NCBI GenBank assembly: GCA_006535965.1
Contig: QEAR01000021.1
Span: 230,610 to 294,609 of the forward strand
From: Spizellomyces sp. 'palustris'
Taxonomy: Eukaryota; Chytridiomycota; Chytridiomycetes; Spizellomycetales; Spizellomycetaceae
DNA length: 64,000 nucleotides
Direction of reading: 5' to 3'
Shown: positions 11,958 to 23,575 of the stretch, piece by piece
Numbering within the stretch: position 1 is the first letter of the stretch
How the letters are laid out: each line of letters opens with the position of its first letter
Program-made: the position numbers and the translations under genes
Notes under the pieces: generated by a model
Told to the model about the DNA's origin: nothing
The model's database searches: none
Seen by the model: the letters and a program-made list of their open reading frames with translations, nothing else

Positions 11958-13601
11958 TGTCGGATAACTGGTTCTGCACATGATATTGCATATGCAGGTT
12001 TATGTGAGTGGCAAATTACTGGCTGAATATAGGTATATCGAATAGCTTGCATCGTGAATTAACCCATGTTTCAAGAGTGACAATATCATCTGTATTGTGT
12101 GCGGATACCAGCCGAGATGGGCAGTCTCAATACTATGTTTCGAGCGTTCCTATGAGTGCCGCTTCAGCCATTCAAGAGAGGAATTGTATCATGTCATCCG
12201 GAGTCTGCCTTGTTTATTTGCAGCCTGGGTTTCCCATCAGTAAATTAATCGCACACGAGTGTTCTTAGTCGTAATGGCAACTGTTGTCTATCAACATTAT
12301 AGTTGGGCAGAGTTGTTGTGCTCTCCAGTGTCCTTAGAATCCACCATAGTGATATTTCATGTGTCCTTATACTCTCTTCTGCAGTGACTGATGGGGAGTA
12401 AATTAACAGGCGAAGATCACTAATAGTTGTGGGTAGCCAACGCAAGGGACGAAATCAGGGCCTATATCAAGTATGTCATAAATCTGACTCTAGCAATTTG
12501 AAAGTGTACTCAAGCCCATGCAGCAGGCAATTTGAAAACCATGAGTTTGACGTTCTGGCTGGGATCTGTAAATGACTCTTCTATATGAAATGGGCACCAG
12601 GCATCTCAGGGTATCTCAGGGAATACCCCAGACGGTGACTCTTTGCTGACCTTGGCACCGAGGAACGTAAATAGGGACCATGGAATAATGGAAGGCCACT
12701 ATGGTGTCCTGAACGCCCACCTGAGGACGTCGCCAAAACTTCTGCCAAGGTACAGGGATCTATTTCGGAAGAACATGTTACCATATTGTCCAATGTCTCT
12801 GGAGGCGCTGTTTTCCTTGGCTCCAAAGCCCCCCGTCCTACATCCCGCAGTCGGTGCCTGAACCACCAGGAGACTACTACGGAGATGTGCCATCAGAGGC
12901 GCATTGTTTCTGATGAGTATTTACAATGCAGCTCTATAAACGTCGTAGCAGAGAAAATATTGGCTGCATCAGTGTTGAGAGAGATGATAAAACGTTGGCA
13001 AGAAACGTGTCATTTGCAAAGGTAAAACCTGGTTACAAAGTGTACCAAGTTTTGGCGGGCGTAAATGGATAGTGAACCTCTGTGCTATACGCACCCAGCC
13101 CAATCATCTCTGGAAAACTACAATTGCCCTCCATATCTATCGTTTTGACCGATCGTAAAAGTGTGACAAAACCACTTGTCCATCGTGTGGAGGGAATACC
13201 AGCCTGTAAGGCTTCAGCCCACAGCCTGATCCCTGACAAACCCACCTTCAATATATGAAATCGGGCAGTGTTCGATATCATATCTGCAAACATTCCCTCC
13301 TAGTGAGCCCGCATCAAGAAACCCAAAAAGAAAAAGAAACCCGTCGATGTGCCAAAGTTTAAAAATCCCAAATGCGTGGCAGGTTTCTTTTCGCTGATGT
13401 AATTGCCGCCAGCTGACTACCCCGCGGCTGTGCACTGAAGTTCAAAAGGGCCAAGCAAAAAGACAAAAAGCGCCCATCAGGTTAAGGAAACATTTTGCCA
13501 AGATCGTGTCTGGAATATGCAAAGCATCGTCAAGACGAATTCAAAGAACTACAAATAGGAGCGCACACACACCCAACTCACCCCAACACAATTACACAAA
13601 A
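11958..13601. other. Intergenic region, no gene recognised
   Basis: 1.6 kb with only short open frames on both strands, no domain motif and no tRNA or box C/D signature found by eye. The right end is the RhoGAP gene's promoter. Confidence 0.4.
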
Positions 13602-14872
13602 ATGTCTTCAAGCGATCTTCGTCCGTTTCTGTCCCTACCACGTATACCTTCCACACCAATGATAGCCGTCTCCCCAGACCCGCCCTTCTCCCCAGGACCA
13701 TCATATCCCTCGGACCCACCCTTCTCACCAGTGCCGCCAACATCAACCTCCCCACCGCCCCTCCCGCGTCGACGAGCCATGCGCAAGAGCGATGAAACGC
13801 ATTTACGTGTGCCAAGTCGGGCAGCAAGTTTGAGAGAAGAACGACAAAAGGAGGAGCAGGATCAGGGGGTTTGGTGGGCGGGGATTGCAAAATGGGCGGG
13901 CCGGTTGAGACGACCAAAGGAGGAGAGGAGGGATGGGTGGGAAGGTTCAAATAGGTATGCCCTCTTTTGGCTTGGCAATATGGGTGTTTGAATGATTGTA
14001 TAATTTTATTTATATTTTAATTGTGATGATGGCAGGATACACCAATCCACTCCTTCACCACCACCACCACGAGCCGGTACGCCCATGTCCCTTCCTCCCC
14101 GAACGATATCGCTAGAACTCGTACGCACTTTTGGCATCCCTCTGGAAGTGATAACAGACCGAGAACGGGATTCAGAGCCCGACCCAGTTGACAAGCGGGA
14201 TCATGTTGCAGAGGGTGTCCCGCGGCTGGTGAGAGTGTGTGTAGAGTGGATTGAAGCAAATGGTTTGTAGTGTGTTTCCGTAGGTGTGTTCAGTTTATGG
14301 ATGTTTGACATGTTTTTAGCGATTGACAAGGAGGGGCTGTATCGCGTCCCGGGATCACATCGGAAAGTCCAAACCTACCAACTTTCCATTGATACGGGCG
14401 CATTCGACTATGTGTTCCCTGTCCACGAATCCCCGCATACCGTGGCGTCATTGCTGAAAAAGTATCTGGCGTCTATACCCGGCGGAATCTGGGGCGGAGA
14501 TGACGTCAAGATCCATCTTCGGAATGCCATAATATGTACGTTATCGTCATTTCACAAGTACCTACATAATGATTATATTAAGTGATTTGCATGGCAGCAA
14601 CCCCACCCGCATTCCTCAATCCTCTCCTCCGGAAAACACTAATATCCCCATCACACTTTAATCTTGTTCGTTACTTAACCCGTCATCTCTCCCGCATTAC
14701 GGCCCACTCGAACACTAACAAGATGACTCCGGAGAATCTCGCTATAGTCATGTTTCCCGGTGTAGAAGCGTTGATAGAAGTGCTTGTGCGGAATTGGGAG
14801 GAGGTTTTTGGTAGGGAGGGGGAGAAGGCTGCTGAACGTGGGGTTGGGGGTGTTGCGCTTGCAGCAGAGTAG
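13602..14872 (+). CDS. Small RhoGAP-domain protein
   Basis: Four exons: 13602-13954, 14036-14262, 14320-14535, 14598-14872; 356 aa. The first ~150 residues are Pro/Ser-rich (repeats of DPPFSP). The RhoGAP domain fills the C-terminal ~190 residues: VPRLVRVCVEWIEAN, the arginine-finger loop KEGLYRVPGSHRKV (Arg in LYRVPG), a helix ASLLKKYLASIPGGIW (the LLKxYLxxLP motif), and TNKMTPENLAIVMFP (the MTxxNLAxVxxP motif). It should stimulate GTP hydrolysis by Rho/Rac/Cdc42 GTPases. The usual PNL after the last motif is PGV here. There is no other domain; the gene is short for a RhoGAP. Confidence 0.88.
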
Positions 14873-15137
14873 TGTAGATGGTGAATGTATGTTATGGTTG
14901 CACTTTAGCCGGGGTGGAGTTGGAAGTCAAAATGTTCTGTACATGTGGTTAGAGCCCACCTTTTGGTCTCGTTGACTGAACACCTGTCCTGTTACATTTC
15001 ACGTCATTAGCGGACTCGTTCAATATTCAAAAAACCTGTTCATCCTTTGTACATATTCAATACCTCTATCCCCCTCTTACTGGCACACTCTCCTAAATGC
15101 CCTCTCTCGTCCCTCTTGCCCCTGGAGTCGCTCTGCT

Positions 15138-16221
15138 CTATCTCTGTGCAGTCCCCTCCCTCGCCCCTCCCGGGATGCCACCCGCCCTCCCGCCCATCCC
15201 CATCCTCCTCCAATCCCCCGCATCTTCCCCCACAGCCCGCACAACTACCGTCCTTTCCTTATCTTTACTATACATTGCAGACGGCTCCAGCTCAATCCCC
15301 TCAACAGGCCACATTCTCAACATGGTGGTCATAATGTATTGGAATGTGATCAACATAGCGTAGTGGAGACTGAGCACTACGAGCGGGACACCACACGTCG
15401 CAACCATGAGGCCGTACGGGCACTGCGATTCAATAGGCCCACAGAGCGTATCGGGATCTGTAGCATCGCAGGATGGATCAGGTCCACAGAGGGTCCAACA
15501 TAAAGATTTCAAACCCGTCGACCCAATCGACAAGATAAATTGGAACAGGAATGCAACGAGGAGGGAGATAAAGAGACGGCGAAAGATGACTCCTAAAGCG
15601 TTCCGGATTTTATATGCCGCGACAATGATGGCAATCCCGCATCCCCATTCGACTATAGCGGCATATCCAAAGAGGAGCGTCTCGGTTGTGTTGTAAAACT
15701 CAAAGAGCAAACCCGAGTTCATGCCTTTGATCATCCATATGAGTTCGGCGAGAAGGAGGAGAAGAAGGAGGATGCAACCAATGATTTGGAGGAGGGGAAC
15801 GACTTTTCGAGGAATCTTAAGGACCTGTATCAAAACAAAACAGTTGGTTAACCCTTGCACCACACAAAATCTCGAGCAAAAAAGAAAAAAACACATGATG
15901 GACATTTACTATTTCAAATCTCTTGACCCGCTCGCTAACGAACCAAATATACCCCATCATCGTAAAATACAAGACCCAATCCACACTCAAATACAAGACC
16001 GCAAAACTGGGTCTAAGGTTCGCACCTTGAACGAAATACCCCGTCTTGATTGCAAACAAAATCAGAAACAAGGATACACCACTGGATATGAGGCCGAGGT
16101 GGAGATGGAAGGATGTGTAGTGTGTTAGCCAGGTTTTAAGACAAGTGAGGAGGGTTATTGTGGAGAGTATGAGGGCACCCCAGGCGTAATTGGAGGCGAG
16201 GTGGTCGGCGGTGTATGGCAT
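15138..16221 (-). CDS. Unrecognised seven-helix membrane protein
   Basis: Two exons, 16221-15910 and 15824-15138, phase 0; 332 aa. I do not recognise the family. Seven hydrophobic segments are visible: around residues 11-30, 39-60, 73-95, 112-135 (a run of seven leucines), 143-170, 180-200 and 232-255. The loop between helices 6 and 7 is cysteine-rich (SLCWTLCGPDPSCDATDPDT, six Cys by the end of the loop), suggesting an extracellular disulphide-bonded loop. The basic tail after the last helix (KDKERTVVVRAVGEDAGDWRR) would be cytosolic, giving an N-out, C-in topology like a G-protein-coupled receptor. No DRY or NPxxY motif is seen, so receptor function is not claimed. Confidence 0.7.
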
Positions 16222-16736
16222 CTTCGCGACGCCCAAATGGTGCCGGCACCGAATGCTTGCAAAACAAAAAGGATATGAGTGAATGTATTCCAGTAAGGAG
16301 GAAATACCCAACCTACAAAGTTTTAAACACCAACCCTGAAATAACGCAAGAAATTTACACCGATGAGATTGCCACAATTCCGATAACTAAACAATGTCAA
16401 CCTTAAAGTGCGTCGCTGCGTCTCCCAATAGTAAGTAAACCTTGTGATAAATATAGAAGGATCGATAGATGGAGGCTAGGTAATTGAGGGTATCTGTAGT
16501 GGCCTCCTGGTAGCGGATGCTGGTTTATGTAAGCCGATTAGGGTGAAGACCAACAAAGTCTCTACGATTCACAGACATCAAAGCCCAAATCCCCACACAT
16601 AAACCAAAACCAATAGTAAAAAGAATGAGGTATCTTTAAGAGGTCATCTCCAAACACACACACAGACGTTGTTCAAACCAGATGTTTCTTGTAAAAAATC
16701 ATCACATCAAACACCAAAATTAATGATATCGAAATT
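16222..16736. other. Spacer between two minus-strand genes
   Basis: Holds the 3' UTR of the AAA protease and the promoter of the seven-helix protein. No coding sequence seen; a short CA-rich tract occurs near 16655-16668. Confidence 0.5.
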
Positions 16737-19256
16737 CTATGCATCACTCTCTGCATCCTTTTTCTTTTTCTGTTCTTCTTGTTTCAACTTTTCCACCAAC
16801 TCGTGTGCATCGTGCCCTTCTGGCGTGCCGAGAAACTCCACATAGTTGCCAGTATCCGGCCATTGTCTAGCAATCCAACAAAGTCAACGTGGGCAAAAAG
16901 AAAGAGGAGAGACGAAGATGACTTACCTAGGTCCCAAAAGTTTAATCATATCTTCCCGACCAATAACTTCCTTTTCCAACAACAAGTCTGCGACTTTTTT
17001 GACTTCAGCACTTCTGTCCGTGAGAAGCTGGACGGTACGCTCGTAAGCAGATGCAATAATGCCCCGAACTTCTTGGTCAATGAGTTTAGCAGTTTCTTCA
17101 GAATAAGGTTTTTGGAACTGCTGTTCGCCGTTCGGGTTGCCGTATGAGATGTGACCGAGCTTCGTCATGCCGTACGTCATGACTTGGGCGTACGCCATTT
17201 TCGTCACTTTTTGGAGGTCATCTTGTGCACCCGTTGTGATCGACTTGAAAAAGATTTGCTCGGATGCACGGCCGCCTAGGGTCATGCACATCATGTCGAG
17301 CATTTGGGAGGTGGAATGCAGGTATTCTTCTTTTGGAAGGTACTGTGCGTACCCGAGTGCGCCGACTCCACGGGGGATGATGGAGACTTTGAGGAGGGGG
17401 TGGGCGTGTTGGAGGAACCATCCAGCAACAGCGTGTCCGGCTTCGTGATGAGCAACAATCTTTTTTTCTTCAGGAGAGAGGACGCGGGATTTCTTTTCGA
17501 GACCAGCAATAACACGTTCAATGGCAGCCTCAAAATGCTTCTCCGTGACGGAATCGGAAAGCTGTCGGGCAGCAATGAGGGCGGCTTCGTTACAGACGTT
17601 GTGAACGTCCGCTCCAGAGAAGCCTGGAGTTAATGCTGCTAATTTCCGAGCAAGCCTTTCAATGTCCTCGGTCGTTTTGATAGGTTTGAGATGTACTTTG
17701 AAAATGTCCACTCGGCCCTTAATGTCAGGCCGGTCGATGGCAATGTGTCGATCGAATCGGCCAGGTCGGAGCAAGGCCGGGTCGAGAACATCAGGCCGGT
17801 TAGTACCCGCCAGCACAACAACATGCTCGCTCGATCCAAATCCATCCATCTCAACCAAAAGTTGGTTGAGTGTGCTCTCACGTTCATCATTTCCACCGGC
17901 GTATCCACCCCTTCCACGCGCCTTTCCAATCGCATCAATTTCGTCAATGAAAATAATGCACGGGGCATGTTTTTTGGCGTTGGCAAAGAGGTCTCGAACG
18001 CGAGACGACCCGACTCCCACAAACATCTCCACAAATTCGGATCCAGATACGCTTAAAAAGGGGGTACCCGCCTCTCCTGCCGTGGCTTTGGCCAAGAGCG
18101 TTTTACCCGTCCCAGGAGGTCCAGACAAAATTGCACCCTTGGGAATCTTTGCGCCCAACCGCTCATATCGCGCAGGGTCCTTTAAAAACTTTACAAACTC
18201 CATAATTTCCTCCTTGGCTTCATCCATTCCTGCCACATCCTTGAACTTGACCTTAACCTCCGTTTCATGGTTGTATAGCTTTGCCCTCGACTTGCCGATT
18301 CCAAAGATGCCTTGTCCACCACTCGCACCACCAGCCGCCCGCCGCGATAACCAGAACAAGACACCCACCATCAAAAATGTTGGCGCCAAGTTCAGCAAAA
18401 TGGACATGGTGCTGAGCTCATTAATATAGGTCACTGGTATACGTTCCCGTGCAGGGATCCCAAGCTCCCGTTGGGCCAACTCCAAGTTTCTCTCAAACGA
18501 CTCTACGCTCCCAATCGTAAAGTAGTAGTGGGGTTGGTTGGCGGGCAAAGCACCGTGAGATGACGAACGAAGTTGAGGAGCATCAGGACGGAGGTACACG
18601 CGTACAATGCTTTTGTTGACGACTTCCAGATGATCAACATAGCCCTTGTCGAGCATATTGGCACGGAAATCTTGCCACGTTATTTGCTGTTCGGAGGAGT
18701 AGTTGGACCAAAAGTTGTATAGCAAAAATGCGGCGGGTAGACCGTAGAGGAGGACCATGTTGGGGTTGATCTTGATAGTAAAGATCTCTATTGGTGGCGG
18801 AGGTTTTGGAATCTTGCCTGCAGTAAAAGATGAGTACCATCACACCATTGTCTTTGCAAACGCACCATCCTTACCGCTTTTCCCCTTGTCTTCTGCACCC
18901 TCACTATCCCTCTTCTTTTGTCGCCGTCCCGTCTCCTCCCTCGAACTCTCCTCTTCCTCATTTTCACGTTCCTTCTCCTTTGGCTCTCTCTTGGGCGGCT
19001 TGGCAAAATGCTCAAACCCCTTTGGCAATTTCCGCTCCTCGTCATTCTTTTTCGGGTCACTTTCGGACGCCATGCACCGTATCGACGTCCAACTCTGCAT
19101 CTCTAGCGATGATAATAGACGACTGCGGGCCAACGGTCGTCGCGTATGTGTGAGACAGTGAAAGGATTTGCGTGTGAATGAATGCCGGGTAGGAGCTGCG
19201 GACAACTGACGTGCGTTTCGCCAAAGGGCTCTCCCATTTTGTAGTAGGGAGGCCAT
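16737..19256 (-). CDS. Mitochondrial m-AAA protease subunit (Yta12/Afg3-type, FtsH family)
   Basis: Three exons on the minus strand: 19256-18866, 18817-16927, 16866-16737; 803 aa. The N terminus is Arg/Ser-rich and lacks acidic residues over ~55 residues, as expected of a mitochondrial presequence, followed by a charged K/E-rich linker. An intermembrane-space region lies between hydrophobic segments [18 protein letters not shown] and [17 protein letters not shown]. The AAA module has Walker A GPPGTGKT, Walker [12 protein letters not shown] and the SRH with arginine fingers ([20 protein letters not shown]). The zinc protease motif HEAGH is intact, with the distal acidic ligand in [12 protein letters not shown]. 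Two transmembrane helices point to the matrix-facing (m-AAA) type, which degrades inner-membrane proteins and matures ribosomal subunit MrpL32 in yeast. The 48-nt first intron is the shortest here. Confidence 0.93.
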
Positions 19257-19681
19257 AATGTTTCTTATGCTGTTGGTTTACAGAGCGAAACAATTCACAA
19301 ATCGACATTAACGAAAGCAAGCAAAGGAACCAGAAAACTTACATGGACCCAAAAAACCTCTATAGTACCGAGGTCCTACAATCTACTGCCAGATATCTGA
19401 TCTTTTTTCCGCAGTTTTCACAACCCGATCTGAGGCTGGCGGCACCCTTTCCAAAGACTTCTGACGAACTTGAGCACGGTTACCATAGTGAAATACGAGC
19501 GATGTTTGTGAGTCAGCAGCATTTCCGGACTTCCGGACTATGGCGGATGACTACGACCAACCGACTGGGGGCATTCTTAAAACAGGGCTTTTGCGATAAT
19601 ACATGTTTTACAAAATTGTCAAAGGTATCCATCTACAAAGAATCCTGCAAAATAAAAAAACGTAACCCCCAACTATCTATA
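19257..19681. other. Spacer between two minus-strand genes
   Basis: Contains the promoter of the m-AAA protease gene and the 3' UTR of the subtilase. No gene seen. Confidence 0.5.
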
Positions 19682-21455
19682 CTACATCCAAACCGATTGT
19701 ACAGTCTCCCAAACCAACTTCCATTGGCCCGTCAGCCCAAACGAGCTTCCTAGGCCCTCAAACCTCGTCCCATTTATCCCATTATACAACAGCTGATTGA
19801 TACTCGCATTTAATGTCGCATTGTTGATGGCGCCTTTGGTGCTAATGTCTTGTATGATGGTATACACATCCCGAGCTGACGCAGAGGGATACAGGGACAA
19901 GACGACAGCCATCATCCCGGCAACATGGGGAGAGGCCATGGAGGTGCCAGAGGAAACCCGAGTCGCTGTGTTTGAGGTGTACCAAGCAGATGTAATGTTG
20001 GTCCCTGGTGCGAAAATGTCTGTAGTCATGAAATTATGAGTTCATGTGCAACAGTAAAAGGCTTGAAAAAAAAGAAAGGGTACTTACTGACGCAAGAACC
20101 AAAATTTGAAAACGAGGCTCGTCGATCGGTTTCGGTGGAGGCTCCAACCGTCATGACCACGCCAGAATCGGCTGGAGATGAATCGCAAGCATTTGTATTA
20201 TTGTTACCAGCTGCGACGGCAACAGGCACACCCAACCCAACCGCCCGTCCAATCACCTCATTCATCAATTCAGATGTGCCACCTCCCCCCAAACTCATAT
20301 TAATCACGGCTCTTCGCGTCGTATTTTGGCGGACTTGACCCAACACCCATTCCAATCCTTTGATGACCGTGCTAACAAGCCCGTTCCCGTCATTGTCCAA
20401 CACTTTGACGGCGACAATGTTGGCAGCCTTTGCGACGCCATAGGTTGCTCCAGCTGCAGTCCCTGAAACGTGTGTGCCGTGTCCGTTGCCGTCAATGTCG
20501 CCGTCCGCTGAAAAGGAGGCGCCATTGCGAGCACGTCCACCGAAATCGTCGTGGGCAACGTTGCATCCCGTGTCCACAATGTAAATGTCCACACCCGTCC
20601 TGAAAAGCGGTGAATCGTTAGAGCCCTGCGAGCGCCGCAAAACACCGTCCAGTCATTACACACCCTCCATTAGGTGGATACACATAGAGACCCTGGAAAC
20701 CGGGCTCTCGATGAGAGATGCGATCGAGTCCCCATGGTGGATCTCGCTGGAAAACCGTTTGACTATCATTGGCAGCAGCCAAGAATCCCGACATCGTCAC
20801 GTTTGGGTTGTTGGATACAGGCGGCTGTGTCCCGCCGACATACTGATCTCTTTCGACCAGTCTCACCAGGGAACTCCTCTGAATGAGGGCCACAAGCCAG
20901 TCTGGGAAATGGCCCTGATAACCTCTCAGGAACTCTGAATCAAACTTTTGCAGTATGCCAGCAAATTTGCTGATGGTGTCCTTGTCGAAAAGCTGCGTGT
21001 CACTGAGCATGTTGATAATCCATTGAAGATGGTTGTTAAGGTCGTCGGACGTTGCATTTGGATGCAAGGCAACAATGTAGCGATCTCTTGATACAGAGCC
21101 TGGAGCGCGCAGGTCGGGGGGCAGCTTATCCAAAATGTCCTTGACAGCTTGGGATAAGTTGAAATTGTCTGGAATTTTGATTTTGGAGAGATCTGGGAGG
21201 TTTACAGCTGCTTGAACTACGCAAAAACCAAGCGGTTAGCGTGAACCCTAGGGCAGCCCCGCCGAAGGAATAAATGCACTCACCACGCTGTGCGGGTTGT
21301 TCAGCAATTTCCATGCCGTGAGGCGCAAATGCGACCGGCTGCATTACTGGACGCAGAGGTAATAGGGCGAGCGGTTGACAGAATGTGGTAACAGAAAAAA
21401 GAGCAACGTATAGCGCGACAGTGGCCCCCACCCATGACCGTGAAAGGAGCGTCAT
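19682..21455 (-). CDS. Secreted subtilisin-like serine protease (proteinase K group, S8)
   Basis: Four exons: 21455-21284, 21216-20664, 20599-20088, 20019-19682; 524 aa. Signal peptide (MTLLSRSWVGATVALYVALF) and an I9-type propeptide (SRDRYIVALHPNATSDDLNN, about residues 100-195) precede the catalytic domain. The triad is complete: Asp in DIYIVDTGCN, His in GNGHGTHVSGTAAG, Ser in SSGTSMASPHVAGMMA; the oxyanion Asn lies in VAAGNNNTNACD. Such enzymes digest extracellular protein and are self-processed. Paired Cys (VDTGCN; NACDSS; FGSCV) match proteinase K disulphides. Exon 3 to 4 joins as SCV-NIFAPG. Several NxT/S sites suggest glycosylation. Confidence 0.93.
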
Positions 21456-22044
21456 GGTGCCTGTGTGCGTGAATCAAATCTGCAAATGAACAAAACGATC
21501 CACTATATACACGCAATGGAAATGGCTTGCACAGCAGAAACCCTGCTGCCCTCCGTCTTGGAACAAAATGCCCTCCGTTTTCGCCAATCTCAAAGCCCCA
21601 GAATCAGAAAGGTCAGCACTGCCTCCTTCAAAATGCTGAGCCTTTCATGGAATGGAGTGCACAGCCACTACCGTCACATGACTGTCGATCACTCGTAAGC
21701 TATCAGGTAAGCACTCCGACGACAACGTCAGAGATGCCAATACGCCAAAAAAGAGATGGGATCCTCCTCCCTCGATGGTGTTTCCCATGGGAATGAAGGA
21801 CACTTGTCCACTAGCACATCCACAAAAACAAAATGAGTGGAATTCGTTTCCAAAATAACAACGCCTGCTTTTTTTCTGGAAACGCCGAGTGTTCTGGCCT
21901 GGAGCGGATGGGACTGGGATACGGGAATTCTCGGGCATTTCAGCAATCGATTGATAACTAAGAATAGATGGCCGACACACCTTTCCGCGTCTCACAAATG
22001 TTTATCTGGATAGTCTAAATCAGAGGCATCACTCTGCACAGTGC
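21456..22044. other. Divergent intergenic region
   Basis: Lies between the subtilase start (-) and the unrecognised gene (+). No gene seen. Confidence 0.45.
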
Positions 22045-23072
22045 ATGACTCACCCCTCATACCGGGTGACTGTGCCGCCTGGACTTGGCAGTCGTCGTGT
22101 TTTGCACTTTTGGGGTTCGCACATAAAAGGGCAGCATTACCTTCCTCTCTTGTTGATAGGACTTTTAACCATAGTTGAGGCCAAAGCCAATGATGTGCCA
22201 TTTAGAGAAATGGCAGCAACAATCTGTTCTCAAAAAGGAGTACAGATGCAGGCGCAATGTATTGGACCAGATACCACGGTCACCATGCAAGGCAACTATG
22301 CAGATGTTATGAGGGTAGTTGAGGCGCTGCGGTAATACACTTAATCTTTGCGAGTCTGACACTTGCATGTACTGAACTCGCCACAATAGCCAGCAGCTTA
22401 CTGTCAAACACGTTGAAGGGGGCCCCATGTTTAACGGCGTGATCATCCGTGCGACTGTCAGTCATGGTGGAATTTTCAAAAAAGCGTCCAGTGGTATGTG
22501 AGGGTGTATTACTAGGTACCCTCTTGCATTGCGTTGACTCGTTGTTTAGGAGACTTGGACTACGCATTTCCAATAGAGCTGGCCCCCTCGTACCAGGAAT
22601 CGTCCTTGGAGAGCACGGCGATGAACGCGGCAGCGCACACAGCGGATAGTGTGCCAATGGCCAGCAGCTTCGCACTGGCCACCACCGCCATCCGTTCAGC
22701 AGTTGGAGTCTCGTCGGTAACATCTGCGGGTGGTGCTGCTGGCTCTCAGTTTTTGGAGAGATTTATTTCAAAAAAAGCCAAAAATCCAGGTAAGGACAAC
22801 ATGTTGATTTATGTGAATCACTGTTACCATGACAATTAAACTTGAAATATCCAGCCGTTGATAAAGACGCAGCAGGCAATGCTTGGCGGCTCATACCGCT
22901 TGAACCTAGCCCTGTCCGACTCGCTGAACTTCAGGCAGCAGTTGGAATCAAAAGAGAGGAAACCAAGCAGGTGCAAATACGAGAAGAAACCAAGCATCTC
23001 CAACTTAAACTTGAGCATGAGCGTCTCGAGCGTCACTCATTATGGAGAGGAAAATGCATTGCCAGTGTTTAG
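22045..23072 (+). CDS. Unrecognised small protein, possibly secreted or membrane-anchored
   Basis: Four exons: 22045-22331, 22390-22493, 22550-22789, 22855-23072; 282 aa if the first ATG is used. I do not recognise the family. A leucine-rich hydrophobic stretch (YLPLLLIGLLTIVEAKA) resembles a signal peptide but would begin ~32 residues after the ATG at 22045. A CATAAAAG element at 22122 lies downstream of that ATG, so the real start may be the in-frame ATG at 22210 or an upstream exon may be missing. The middle is Ala/Ser/Thr-rich (TADSVPMASSFALATTAIRS). The C terminus is a strongly charged helix with repeats of REETK (KREETKQVQIREETKHLQLK), probably coiled coil. The consistent phases of three introns argue the gene is real. 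Confidence 0.6.
22122..22129 (+). promoter_or_regulatory. TATA-like element near the start of the unrecognised gene
   Basis: CACATAAAAG at 22120-22129 is identical to the decamer before the NmrA-like gene at 10764-10773. Its position inside the predicted first exon raises doubt about the upstream ATG. Confidence 0.35.
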
Positions 23073-23575
23073 GATACGCTTCTCTCCCTTTGTTTTTCAA
23101 AATCATTTATTTTTACGGTAGATTTTGAGATACGCATTTTCTTTGCTTTCCTCGCACTTGCTCCTCATCGAAGGCAGTATATTGTGCTTTTGGCGCGCCT
23201 CCATCTCCTGTAGAGTTGCTGAATTTCCAACAACAAACACTGCACCAACACTCTAAAGATATCTTGCATTGCTTTTCCCAATCCTTTCGTCCATTTATCT
23301 AAAGCTCCTTTCCATAATGACTCTGATGGCCCTAAAAGCACTTTAGAAAATCGCCCAAAATCGGCCCCCAAATCGCGTTTTCCTATTAATAGACTTTCTA
23401 ATTTCTTGGCATCACAGCCGCCACACATTTCAACGCTTTGGCACACCTACACACTCGAAAAACAAATCTGCAGCAACAAACGAAGGCATTTGAAGAGGGC
23501 AAAAACACACCTTGGCACTAGCTGAAGCTTTTATTTTCAACTAAACTCTTACTGCCCACGACATTGTACACCGTC
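23073..23575. other. Promoter region of the PacC-like gene
   Basis: About 500 bp. A minus-strand open frame (23165-23446) shows no recognisable motif and no splice support and is regarded as chance. Confidence 0.45.

Noticed and set aside
12581-13293. Minus-strand open frames between the NmrA-like and RhoGAP genes
   Set aside because: Low-quality composition, no motifs and no splice-consistent joining.
23165-23446. A 93-codon minus-strand open frame in the PacC promoter
   Set aside because: No ATG-supported domain, no introns that extend it, and it overlaps the upstream region of PacC.
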